The notes under the pieces were generated by a model, which saw nothing but the letters and a program-made list of their open reading frames with translations, did not search any database and was not told the DNA's origin. A stretch of 64,000 bases of DNA from Actinomycetota bacterium. GTDB taxonomy: Bacteria > Actinomycetota > Thermoleophilia > Solirubrobacterales > 70-9. The stretch lies in NCBI GenBank assembly GCA_018268675.1, contig JAFDWB010000018.1, positions 1 to 64,000 of the forward strand. Reading direction: 5' to 3'. A program made the translations under genes and the position numbers. Shown here in pieces: positions 32,271 through 40,217 of this stretch. Every line of letters begins with the position of its first letter. Position 1 is the first letter of the stretch.

Positions 32271-32953
32271 ACTTCCGCAACGAAATATCGCTGGACCTCC
32301 CGCCGGACGACCTCTTCGAGGCCCTGTCGGACATCGAACGGGTGGCGCCGTGCCTTCCGGGCGCCTCGATCGAGGGCAAGGACGGTGACGTCTACACCGG
32401 CGCGATGCGGACCAAGGTCGGGCCGATCGTCGCCAGCTACCGCGGGACCCTCAAGTTCGACGAACTGGACAAGGAAAAGCGGCGGGCGGTGATCAGCGCC
32501 CGGGCCGAGGAGGTCTCGGGACAGGGCGGTGCCGAGGCGCAGATCGTCACCTCGGTGATCGAGGGCGAGGACGGCAGCCTGGTCGTGATCGAGACCGACG
32601 TCCAGATCCGCGGGCGCGTCGCCCAGTTCGGCCGCGGGGCACTGGAGAAGATCTCGCAGAAGATGTTCGCCGACTTCGCCAAGAACCTCGAGCGTCAACT
32701 GAGCGGTGAATCGGAGGCGGCGCCCGAGGAGGCGGCGCGCGAAGGGGGCGGAGCGCGGGAGGCCACCGCAGCCCCACCGTCGCCGACCGCCGCGGACGGG
32801 ACCGCCGAGCAGGCGTCGCTCGACGTGCTCGGGCTGGTGGGCGAACAGATCGGACCGCTCGCGCGACGGGTCGGCGCCCCCCTCCTGGTCGGTCTCGTCG
32901 TGGGATTCGTCGTCGGACGATCGGGCCGCCGGGGTGAGCGCGGGCCGGGATGA
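32267..32953 (+). CDS. coxG: CoxG-like SRPBCC protein with C-terminal membrane anchor, ATA start
   Basis: The protein is 228 aa. The CoxG pattern is clear: NFRNEISLDLPPDDLFEALSD, CLPGASIEG, GRVAQFGRGALEKISQKM. A disordered linker leads to a C-terminal hydrophobic helix (PLLVGLVVGFVVG). CoxG-type proteins assist membrane association or maturation of carbon-monoxide-dehydrogenase-type molybdoenzymes. No ATG/GTG/TTG exists at the right place; AAGGAG is followed five bases later by ATA (32267), overlapping the SDR stop as ATAA. The paralogue at 38650 aligns its TTG with this ATA, so an ATA start is proposed. Confidence 0.8.
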   Translation: MNFRNEISLDLPPDDLFEALSDIERVAPCLPGASIEGKDGDVYTGAMRTKVGPIVASYRGTLKFDELDKEKRRAVISARAEEVSGQGGAEAQIVTSVIEGEDGSLVVIETDVQIRGRVAQFGRGALEKISQKMFADFAKNLERQLSGESEAAPEEAAREGGGAREATAAPPSPTAADGTAEQASLDVLGLVGEQIGPLARRVGAPLLVGLVVGFVVGRSGRRGERGPG

Positions 32954-33813
32954 AACCGGCGCCGTTCGCCTACCACCGCGTCCACAGCGTCGAGGCGGCC
33001 CTGGAGCGCCTGCACGAGCTCGGCGAGGAGGCGAAGCCGATCGCGGGCGGCCAGAGCCTCGCCCCCCTGATGGCGTTCCGGCTCGCCCGACCGACTGCCC
33101 TGGTCGACATCTCGCGGCTCGCCGAGCTGGCGCACCTCGCGCGCGTCGGGGACGAGCTGCGGGTCGGGGCCCTCACCCGTCACGCCACCGTCGAGAGCGG
33201 GGCGGCGCAGTGCGGCGAGGGCTTCGAGGTTCTCTCCCGCTCGGCCCGCTTCATCGGCCACGGCCCGATCCGGCGGCGGGGCACCTTCGGCGGCAGCCTG
33301 GCCCACGGCGACCCCAGCGCCGAGTGGTGCCTCCTCGCCCTCGCCCTCGACGCGGTAGTCATCGCCCGCGATCGGGCCGGGGAGCGGGCGATCGATGCCG
33401 GCGACTTCTTCACCGGCTACTTCTCGACCGCGCTCGCCCCCGACGAGCTGCTGGTCGAGGTGCGCTTCCCGCGACCGCGGCCGCACAGCTCTCTGAAGGA
33501 GTTCTCACGGCGGCGCGGCGATTTCGCCCTGGTCGGAGTCGCGGTCGCGCTCGACCTCGACCGGGCCGGCAGGTGTGAGGACGTGCGGATCGCCTTCGGG
33601 GGAGTCGACGACGTGCCGGTCAGGGTGGCCGCCGCCGAGCGGCTGCTCGAGGGCGAGCCCGCCGAGGCCGATGCCTTCCGCGCAGCAGCCGAGCTCTGCG
33701 GCGCCGAGCTCGGGCGGGGGCTCGGCGACGAGGACGGGCGGCTGAAACGGAGGCTCATGGTCGAGCTGTCGGTCGAGGCGCTGGGAGAGGCGAGCGCCGG
33801 GGTGCCCGGGTGA
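32950..33813 (+). CDS. coxM: Molybdenum hydroxylase FAD-binding subunit (CoxM-like), set 1
   Basis: The protein is 287 aa in an ATGA overlap with CoxG. The FAD motifs AGGQSLAPLMAFRLARP and RRGTFGGSLAHGDPSAEW, and the C-terminal domain starting RRRGDFALVGVAVAL, define the medium subunit of xanthine-dehydrogenase/CO-dehydrogenase-type enzymes. It passes electrons from the iron-sulfur subunit to FAD. Its partner is the fused small-large subunit that follows with a 4-nt overlap. Confidence 0.92.
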   Translation: MKPAPFAYHRVHSVEAALERLHELGEEAKPIAGGQSLAPLMAFRLARPTALVDISRLAELAHLARVGDELRVGALTRHATVESGAAQCGEGFEVLSRSARFIGHGPIRRRGTFGGSLAHGDPSAEWCLLALALDAVVIARDRAGERAIDAGDFFTGYFSTALAPDELLVEVRFPRPRPHSSLKEFSRRRGDFALVGVAVALDLDRAGRCEDVRIAFGGVDDVPVRVAAAERLLEGEPAEADAFRAAAELCGAELGRGLGDEDGRLKRRLMVELSVEALGEASAGVPG

Positions 33814-36551
33814 GCGACCTCCACCTGATCGCCATCACGGTCAACGGGGAGGCGCACGAAGTCGCCGTCGACTCGCGCCGGACCCTCGCCGACGTCCTCC
33901 GGCACGATCTGCGCCTCACCGGAACGCACCTCGGGTGCGAGCACGGCGTCTGCGGGGCGTGCACGGTGCTGCTCGACGGCTCGCCGGTGCGCTCCTGCCT
34001 CGTCTTCGGGGTGCAGGCCGACGGGATGGAGGTGGAGACGGTCGAGGGCCTCGCCGACGACGGGACGCTCGGCCCCCTGCAGCAGGCATTCTCGGAGGAG
34101 GGAGGGCTCCAGTGCGGCTTCTGCACGCCGGGGTTCCTGATGCTGGGCACCGCCCTGCTTCGCGAGCACCCCGATCCCACCGAGGAGGAGATCGACGACC
34201 TCGTCGCGGCGAACCTCTGCCGGTGCACGGGCTACGCCGGCATCCGCCGGGCATTGCTGAAGGCTGCGCGCGGAGGCGCGACCGAGGGATGGCCGGAGCC
34301 CGCCCGGGTCGAGGACCCGCGCCTGCTGACCGGCGGCGGGCGCTTCGTCGACGACGTCGACCGGGCCGGCCAGCTCTGGATGCGGGTCGTGCGCGCCGAC
34401 CTCGCGGCGGCAGAGATCGTCGAGATCGACGCCGAGGCTGCGCGCCAGATGGAGGGCGTGGTGGCGGTCCTCGACGCGACCTCGCTCCCCGACGGGTTCG
34501 TGATCCCGATCCGCCTCGGGCCCTACGAAGGCGACCTGACCCCGTTCCTCCAACCGGTCCTGGCGGGCGCCGAGGTGCGCTATGTCGGCGAGCCGGTCGC
34601 CGTCGTGGTGGCGGAGGATCCCTACGTCGCCGAGGACGCGGCGGAGCGTGTGGTGACGCGGTATGCGCCGCGAGAGCCGCTGCTCGACTCGGCCCAGCAT
34701 GGAGCCGAGCCTGCGGTCACCCTGCGGCGCGGATTCGGTGACGCCGACGCGGCGTTCGCCGCGGCGGACCTGGTGGTCGAGGTGGACGTGCGAGTGGGCC
34801 GGCACAGCGCCGTGCCGCTCGAGACCCGCGGGCTCGTCGCCGACTGGGACACACAGGCCCGGCACCTGACGGTCTGGGGTGCGACGAAGGTGCCGCATTT
34901 CAACCGTGGCGCCCTCGCCCGGCTGCTGGGGCTGGGGGCGGAGGAGATCACGATCCGCGCCTCCGACGCGGGCGGCGGGTTCGGCGTGCGCGGCGAGCTC
35001 TATCCGGAGGACGTCCTCGTCACCTGGCTGGCGATGCGGTTCGAGCGGCCCGTGAAGTGGATCGAGGATCGCTCCGAGCACCTGGTCGCGACCAACCACT
35101 CGCGGGAGCAGTCGCGGCGCCTCGAGGGAGCCTTCAGGGAGGACGGCTCGCTGCTCGCCGTTCGCGACCGGGTTCGCCACGACAACGGCGCCTACCTGCG
35201 CACCCACGGCCTGCTGGTGCCGGAGATGACCCTGGGGATGCTGCTCGGCCCCTACCGGGTCGACGGCTACGACGGCGAGGCCCAGGTCTTCCTCACCAAC
35301 AAGACGCCGGCCGGGACCTACCGCGCGCCGGGGCGCTACGAGGCGACGTTCGCCCGCGAGCGGCTGCTCGACAAGGCCGCGGCGGCGCTCGGCATGGACC
35401 CGATCGCGCTCCGCCGGCGCAACCTGCTGAAAGCCCGCGAGCTGCCCCACCACCGCCCGGTCCCGGTGCTGGGGCACGAGGTGGTCATCGACGACGCCGA
35501 TTTCGCCGGCCTGCTCGCCGAGACGCTCAAAGAGTCGAATTGGAGTGGCTGGAAGAAGGAGGCCGCGAAGCTCCGGGGAGAGGGGCGCGCGATCGGAGTC
35601 GGCTTCGCTTACTTCCTCGAGAAGAGCGGCGGCGGCGGTTTCGAGACGGCGCGCATCGATGTCCTCGCCGACGGGCGGCTGCGCGTCTCCAGCGGGGCGA
35701 CCTCGCTCGGGCAGGGGGTCGAGACCGTGCTCGCCGAGGTGGTGTGCCGGGAGCTCGACGTCGCCCGGGCCGATGTCGCGGTCGTCGCGGGCGACACCGA
35801 CCTGGTCGAAGCCGGCGGCGGCAGCTGGGCAAGCCGCTCGACCGTCTACGCGGGCTCGGCGGCGCAGAAGGCGGCGCAGGAGCTCCGGGCGCTGCTGCTC
35901 GAGGTGGCGTCGGAGCTGCTCGAGGCCGACGCCCGGGACCTCGAGCTCGGCGCCGGCGCGGTCGAGGTGCGCGGCTCGCCGTCCTCACGGATCTCCTTCG
36001 CCGAGCTGGCCGCGCGGAGCGACGCGCTGGCGAATGGGCGGCATGGACGCCCGCCGGGCCTCTCGGTCACCGCGACCTTCACCGACGCGCCGATGACCTA
36101 CCCCTACGGAGTGCATCTGGCGCAGGTCGAGGTCGACCGCCGCAGCGGCGCCGTGTCGGTGCTCCGCTACCACGTCGGCTACGACGTCGGCACGGCGATC
36201 AGCCCGCGCCAGGTCGAAGGCCAGCTCGTCGGCGGCGCGGCCCAGGGCATCGGCGGGGCGCTGCTGGAGGAGTTCACCTACGACGAGCTCGGGCAGCCGC
36301 AGTCGACCACCTTCATCGACTACCTTCTGCCGACCGCCGCCGAGGTCCCGGACGTGACCCTGACGTTGCTGGAGCGCGGTCGGGCGAAGGGGAATCCGCT
36401 GGGCGCCAAAGGCGCCGGCGAGGGAGGGACGACCGCCTGCGGCGCGGCGATCGCGGCCGCGGTCGACGACGCCCTGCAGCGGCCGGGGGCGATCCTCGAG
36501 TTGCCGATCACCCCGACTCGCGTGATGCGTCTACTGGCCGGCGAGGAGTAG
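33810..36551 (+). CDS. Fused iron-sulfur and molybdenum subunits of a xanthine-dehydrogenase-family hydroxylase, set 1
   Basis: The protein is 913 aa. Residues 1-150 form a CoxS-type double 2Fe-2S subunit (GCEHGVCGACTVLLDG, GLQCGFCTPGFL, NLCRCTGYAGI). From about residue 165 it continues as the Mo-cofactor subunit: RVEDPRLLTGGGRFVDD, YVGEPVAVVVAEDPY, SDAGGGFGVRGELYPE, PAGTYRAPGRYE, SLGQGVETVLAE and the catalytic Glu in GAKGAGEGGTT. In sets 2 and 3 of this window these are separate proteins. The reaction is water-derived hydroxylation of a C-H next to ring nitrogen in most relatives. The 3' end overlaps the GntR gene by 44 nt. Confidence 0.92.
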   Translation: MSDLHLIAITVNGEAHEVAVDSRRTLADVLRHDLRLTGTHLGCEHGVCGACTVLLDGSPVRSCLVFGVQADGMEVETVEGLADDGTLGPLQQAFSEEGGLQCGFCTPGFLMLGTALLREHPDPTEEEIDDLVAANLCRCTGYAGIRRALLKAARGGATEGWPEPARVEDPRLLTGGGRFVDDVDRAGQLWMRVVRADLAAAEIVEIDAEAARQMEGVVAVLDATSLPDGFVIPIRLGPYEGDLTPFLQPVLAGAEVRYVGEPVAVVVAEDPYVAEDAAERVVTRYAPREPLLDSAQHGAEPAVTLRRGFGDADAAFAAADLVVEVDVRVGRHSAVPLETRGLVADWDTQARHLTVWGATKVPHFNRGALARLLGLGAEEITIRASDAGGGFGVRGELYPEDVLVTWLAMRFERPVKWIEDRSEHLVATNHSREQSRRLEGAFREDGSLLAVRDRVRHDNGAYLRTHGLLVPEMTLGMLLGPYRVDGYDGEAQVFLTNKTPAGTYRAPGRYEATFARERLLDKAAAALGMDPIALRRRNLLKARELPHHRPVPVLGHEVVIDDADFAGLLAETLKESNWSGWKKEAAKLRGEGRAIGVGFAYFLEKSGGGGFETARIDVLADGRLRVSSGATSLGQGVETVLAEVVCRELDVARADVAVVAGDTDLVEAGGGSWASRSTVYAGSAAQKAAQELRALLLEVASELLEADARDLELGAGAVEVRGSPSSRISFAELAARSDALANGRHGRPPGLSVTATFTDAPMTYPYGVHLAQVEVDRRSGAVSVLRYHVGYDVGTAISPRQVEGQLVGGAAQGIGGALLEEFTYDELGQPQSTTFIDYLLPTAAEVPDVTLTLLERGRAKGNPLGAKGAGEGGTTACGAAIAAAVDDALQRPGAILELPITPTRVMRLLAGEE

Positions 36552-37212
36552 CGGCGCCATCGCCTGCCTTGACCGCCAGCGCCCGCAGCACGTGCTCCTC
36601 CGCGAGCCTGGCCGCGCGGGTGCCGTCGCGCTCCCTGAGGGCCAGGATGAGGTCGGCGTGCTCGGTGGCCGAGCTGTCGCTCGGTTGCGGCGTCCGCGGA
36701 GATCGCGGCGAGGCCCGGACAAGCAGGCTGACGAGCGAGACGAGCGTCGGCGAGTCCGCCGCGCCGATCACGGTGGAGTGGAAGCGGGAGTTGAGCTCGG
36801 CCCGCTCCTCGGCGTCGGCGGTCCCGGTCGCGGCGAACTGCCGGTTGATCTCTTCGAGCTCGGCCAGCGTCTCCTCGTCGATCTTCTCCGCGGCCTTCTC
36901 CGCCGCGAGCGATTCGAGTCGCGCCCGGATCCTGGCGCGGTCTTCGACCGACCAGCTGGTGACCACGGTGGAGCCTCGGTGCGGATCGGACTCCAGCAGC
37001 CCCTCGGCCTCGAGCCTGCGGATCGCCTCCCGCACCGGCGTCGGACTGACTCCGAGCTGCGCGGCGAGGTCCCGCTGGCGCATCTGGGTCCCGTCCTCCA
37101 CCGCCCCGGTCAGGATCATTTCGCGGAGGATCGCGGTGATCATGTCGCTTTTGCTCGAGTAGACAACCGTCGGCGGCAGGCCCGGCGGGTTGTCACTGTT
37201 CGGTGACACCAT
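36508..37212 (-). CDS. GntR-family regulator, FCD (FadR/VanR-like) subclass
   Basis: The protein is 234 aa. The winged helix is typical (AAQLGVSPTPVREAIRRLEAEGLLESD) and is followed by an all-helical FCD ligand-binding domain with metal-site-like residues (NRQFAATG, NSRFHSTVIGAADSP, EHADLILALRERD). ATG 37212 is six bases after a TATAAC -10 on the minus strand, so a leaderless message is probable. Its start codon overlaps that of the divergent amidase, placing it to control the divergent promoter. Ligand unknown; probably a pathway acid. Confidence 0.88.
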   Translation of the reverse strand: MVSPNSDNPPGLPPTVVYSSKSDMITAILREMILTGAVEDGTQMRQRDLAAQLGVSPTPVREAIRRLEAEGLLESDPHRGSTVVTSWSVEDRARIRARLESLAAEKAAEKIDEETLAELEEINRQFAATGTADAEERAELNSRFHSTVIGAADSPTLVSLVSLLVRASPRSPRTPQPSDSSATEHADLILALRERDGTRAARLAEEHVLRALAVKAGDGAATPRRPVDASRESG

Positions 37213-37225
37213 GAGCGGGTTATAC
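37190..37225 (-). promoter_or_regulatory. Divergent GntR/amidase control region
   Basis: On the minus strand TATAAC (complement of 37220-37225) stands six bases before the GntR ATG, the same spacing as at 29858. The inverted repeat TGTCAC-N6-GTGACA (37191-37208 region) lies between the two starts and is a candidate operator for the adjacent regulator. No separate -10 for the amidase could be fixed. Confidence 0.5.
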
Positions 37226-38617
37226 AGCGTGCCCGAGCGGACGCCACCGTTCTGGGGGATCGAGGAGCTGCGGGACGCGTACCGACGCCGCCGCCTCTCA
37301 CCGCTCGAGATCGCCGAGGAAGCACTCGCGCGAATCGATCGCGTCGACCCGGCCCTCCACGCGTTCATCGCGCTCGACGCCGCGCTCACGCGGAGCCAGG
37401 CCAGACTTGCCGAGCGGGACCTGAACCGCGGGGAGGGCGGACGGCTCGTCGGCATCCCGATCTCGATCAAGGATCTATTCGACGTCGCGAGGATGCCGAC
37501 CACCTTCGGCTCGAAGGCGGTGCCGGCCCGAGTGGCTCGACGGGACTCGGCGGTCGTGGCTCGGTTGCGGGCCGCGGGCGCGGTCTTCACCGGGAAGAGC
37601 AACACGGCGGAGTTCGGCCAGTCAGCGACGACCGAGAACCTGCTGCTGCCGCCGTGCCGGAACCCCTGGGATCTCGGTCGCACGGCGGGCGGATCGAGCG
37701 GCGGGGCCGCGGCGTCGGTAGCGGCCGGGATGTCGACGGCGGCGCTCGGCTCCGACGGGGGTGGGTCGATCCGGATCCCCGCCGCCTTCACCGGCCTGGT
37801 CGGGTTGAAGCCGACGCACGGCTTCTGCCCGGGAGGCGATCGCCTGCGGGCGATGACCCAGTTCAGCTGCCCGGGCCCGCTCGCCCGTACGGTCGCCGAC
37901 GCGCGCCTGGTGGCGGAGGTCCTGGTCGGGTGCGACCTTTCCCCACCGCCGGGGCGCCCGCTGCGCGTCGGTTGGTGCCCACGCCCGGAGGGCCGGCCGG
38001 TCGATCCCGTCGTGGGCGGCGCCCTCGCATCGGTGCCGGCCCTGCTCGAGCGACTCGGCCATGGTGTCGAGGAGGTCGACGTACCGGTCGCCGGCTGGGA
38101 GTCGATCTTCGGTCCCCTGGTCCTCGCCGAGGAGTGGGCGGAGCGGGGGGATCTGCTCGCGAAGGCCTGGGACCTGACCGACTACGAGCGTCGCACCCTG
38201 GAGGCCGGACGGCGGTTGGCGCCCGCCGATCTGCGTCGCGCGCAGGAGCGGCTGCCGCGCTTCCGGGCGGCGGTGGCCGCAGTCTTCGATTCCGTCGACG
38301 TCGTGGCGACGCCCGCCACCGCGGTCCCGGCCTTCCCCCTCGGGCGCCGCCCGAAGCGGATCGACGGCGCCCCGGTCGACGCGCTCTGGGGAGCCTTTCC
38401 GTTCACCGCGCCGTTCAACGTCGCCGGGCTGCCGGCGCTTTCGCAACCGTGCGCCTGGGTCGACGGGCTCCCGGTGGGTCTGCAGCTGGTCGGTCCACGG
38501 CACGCCGAGGCGGTCCTGCTCGGCCTGGCGGGGCAATTGGAGGAGGCGATCGGATTGCCATCCGCCGCGCTTTCCGAGCGGTGGCACGGCTCACCTGCGC
38601 TTTGGTACATGGTATAA
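37211..38617 (+). CDS. Amidase (amidase-signature family)
   Basis: The protein is 468 aa from ATG 37211; TTG 37190 and GTG 37229 are in frame and cannot be excluded. The Ser-cisSer-Lys triad is complete: Lys in GIPISIKDLFDVA, cis-Ser in LGRTAGGSSGGAAAS and the nucleophilic Ser in LGSDGGGSIRIPAAF. The family hydrolyses amides to acid plus ammonia; in this context the substrate could be a ring-derived or side-chain amide. Its last codons, LWYMV-stop, lie within the promoter/operator of the next operon at 38601-38622. Confidence 0.88.
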   Translation: MSGLYSVPERTPPFWGIEELRDAYRRRRLSPLEIAEEALARIDRVDPALHAFIALDAALTRSQARLAERDLNRGEGGRLVGIPISIKDLFDVARMPTTFGSKAVPARVARRDSAVVARLRAAGAVFTGKSNTAEFGQSATTENLLLPPCRNPWDLGRTAGGSSGGAAASVAAGMSTAALGSDGGGSIRIPAAFTGLVGLKPTHGFCPGGDRLRAMTQFSCPGPLARTVADARLVAEVLVGCDLSPPPGRPLRVGWCPRPEGRPVDPVVGGALASVPALLERLGHGVEEVDVPVAGWESIFGPLVLAEEWAERGDLLAKAWDLTDYERRTLEAGRRLAPADLRRAQERLPRFRAAVAAVFDSVDVVATPATAVPAFPLGRRPKRIDGAPVDALWGAFPFTAPFNVAGLPALSQPCAWVDGLPVGLQLVGPRHAEAVLLGLAGQLEEAIGLPSAALSERWHGSPALWYMV

Positions 38618-38622
38618 CTAAT
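38601..38622 (+). promoter_or_regulatory. TTTGGTA-type promoter of the NicX/HpaB operon
   Basis: The site reads TTTGGTACATGG followed by TATAACTAAT and matches 29846-29867 at 21 of 22 positions. It lies across the amidase stop codon (TAA within TATAAC). Unlike the first copy, it is followed by a ~27-nt leader with GAGGAGAG and a TTG start at 38650. Confidence 0.7.
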
Positions 38623-38649
38623 ACGCAACGACTACGAGGAGAGGTTCCA

Positions 38650-39098
38650 TTGCTTTTCGCGAACGAGATCGCTCTCAGGCAGCCCGCGGACGCGGTATTC
38701 GCGGCGGTTTCCGATGTGCCCGAGGTCGCGGGGTGCCTGCCCGGCGCCCGCCTCGAGGGTCGCGACGGCGAGTCCTACCTCGGCCGGATGCGGATGAAGG
38801 TCGGCCCGATCACGATCGAGTACGAGGGCAACCTCCGGTTCGAGTCGTTCGACACCGACGCGCGGCGGGCGACGATGCGCGCGGTGGCGAAGGAGACCAA
38901 CGGCCAAGGCGGGGTCGACGCGACGATCACCTTCGCTGTCAGCCCGGGGGCGATGGATCGCGCATCGATCTCGAGACCGACCTCGACGTTCGCGGGCGCG
39001 TCGCCCAGTTCGGACGCGGCGCGTTGGAGAAGATCTCACAGCGGCTGATGACGCAGTTCGTGACCAGCCTCGAGCAGCACCTGCGGGATCGTGCCTAG
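38650..39098 (+). pseudogene. coxG: Second CoxG-like protein, frame broken in a G run
   Basis: From TTG 38650 (GAGGAGAG upstream) the frame reads LFANEIALRQPADAVFAAVSD, CLPGARLEG and GQGGVDATITFAVSPG. It then loses homology; the correct continuation GSRIDLETDLDVRGRVAQFG is one frame over and ends at 39098. Adding one G to the 5-G run at 38946-38950 restores a ~149-aa protein. This paralogue lacks the membrane tail of the one at 32267. Pseudogene and sequencing error are both possible. It heads the NicX-HpaB-molybdenum hydroxylase operon. Confidence 0.75.
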
Positions 39099-39134
39099 CC
39101 CGCCGCCGGCGTTCCAGACCAGGGAGGACCCCAG

Positions 39135-40184
39135 ATGATCGAAATGAACGCAAGCCTCGTCCCGATGTTCCAGCGTGAGCTCGAACTCTGCAAGGTGACA
39201 GCCGGCGAGCGGATCGGGATCATCACCCAGAACCGGGTGCGGGCGGCCTACGCCGATGCCTTCGCGACCGCGGCGCGGAGCCTCGGGGCGAAGCCGTTCC
39301 ACGTCGACATGCAGGCCCCGCGCGTCGGCCCGCCGATGGAGGTCGCCGGGCCGCTGAGTGTCAACGCCCTGGCCGACAACGAACTGGTCGCCGAGATGCT
39401 CAAGCGCTGCGGGATGGTCATCGACCTCATCTTCCTGCTCTGGTCGAAGCAACAGCACGAAATCCTCGACGCCGGCTCGCGCATCCTCACCTGTGTCGAT
39501 CCCCCCGACGTGCTCGAGCGCCTCTTCCCGACCGAGGAGGTCGCGACGCGGGTGAAAGCCGACGCCGAGCTGCTTCGCCGGGCGCGGACGATGCGCATCT
39601 TCAACGACCGCGGAACCGACGTCACCTACGAGCTCGGTCAGTACCGGGTGAACCACCAGGTCGGGTTCTCCGACGCGCCCGGGCGCTGGGACCTCTTCGC
39701 GAGCGCGCTCGCTGCGACCTACGGCAACGACGGCGGGGTTGAGGGAACCATCGCCCTCGGCCCAGGCGACCTGATCCTGCCGTTCCGCCGCTATGTGACC
39801 ACCGAGGTGAAGTTCACGATCCGCCGCGGCCGAATCACTGCGATCGACGGTGGCGCCGACGCGAAGATCATCCGCGACTACATGGAGTGGTTCGACGACG
39901 ACCGCGCCTATGGCATGTCTCACGCCGGCTGGTCACAGCACCCAGAGGGCCGCTGGGAGGTCCACTGGCTCGGCTCGGACGGGATCGGGATGGACGGCCG
40001 CAGCCTCGCGGGTGGGGTGATGATCTCGACCGGGCCGAACGTCGAGGGCGGCGGCGACAACGACACCTTCGCCCACCTCGACATCCCGATGCGCGACTGC
40101 TCGGTGGCGCTGGACGGGCAGCTGATCGTCGACGCCGGCCGCCTGCTCGATGTCGGGGTCGCCGACCGGATCACCACGACTTGA
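39135..40184 (+). CDS. nicX: 2,5-dihydroxypyridine 5,6-dioxygenase (NicX-like)
   Basis: The protein is 349 aa, the length of NicX and shorter than M29 aminopeptidases that share the fold. It shows the NicX pattern throughout: CVDPPDVLERLFPTEE, LGQYRVN, APGRWDLF, GDLILPFRRYV, AKIIRDYMEWFDD, STGPNVEGGG and AHLDIPMRDC. The Fe(II)-binding set H...HxD is seen as His263 (GMSHAGW), His314 and Asp316 (HLD). NicX opens 2,5-dihydroxypyridine to N-formylmaleamate, the central step of the maleamate pathway. GGGAGG precedes ATG 39135. Confidence 0.85.
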   Translation: MIEMNASLVPMFQRELELCKVTAGERIGIITQNRVRAAYADAFATAARSLGAKPFHVDMQAPRVGPPMEVAGPLSVNALADNELVAEMLKRCGMVIDLIFLLWSKQQHEILDAGSRILTCVDPPDVLERLFPTEEVATRVKADAELLRRARTMRIFNDRGTDVTYELGQYRVNHQVGFSDAPGRWDLFASALAATYGNDGGVEGTIALGPGDLILPFRRYVTTEVKFTIRRGRITAIDGGADAKIIRDYMEWFDDDRAYGMSHAGWSQHPEGRWEVHWLGSDGIGMDGRSLAGGVMISTGPNVEGGGDNDTFAHLDIPMRDCSVALDGQLIVDAGRLLDVGVADRITTT

Positions 40185-40217
40185 ACGCTTCACGGTCCAA
40201 TCAGAAGGAGACAGAGT

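Noticed and set aside
39135-40184. M29 leucyl aminopeptidase
   Set aside because: The fold is shared, but length (349 aa) and motif pattern follow NicX and not the longer aminopeptidases.
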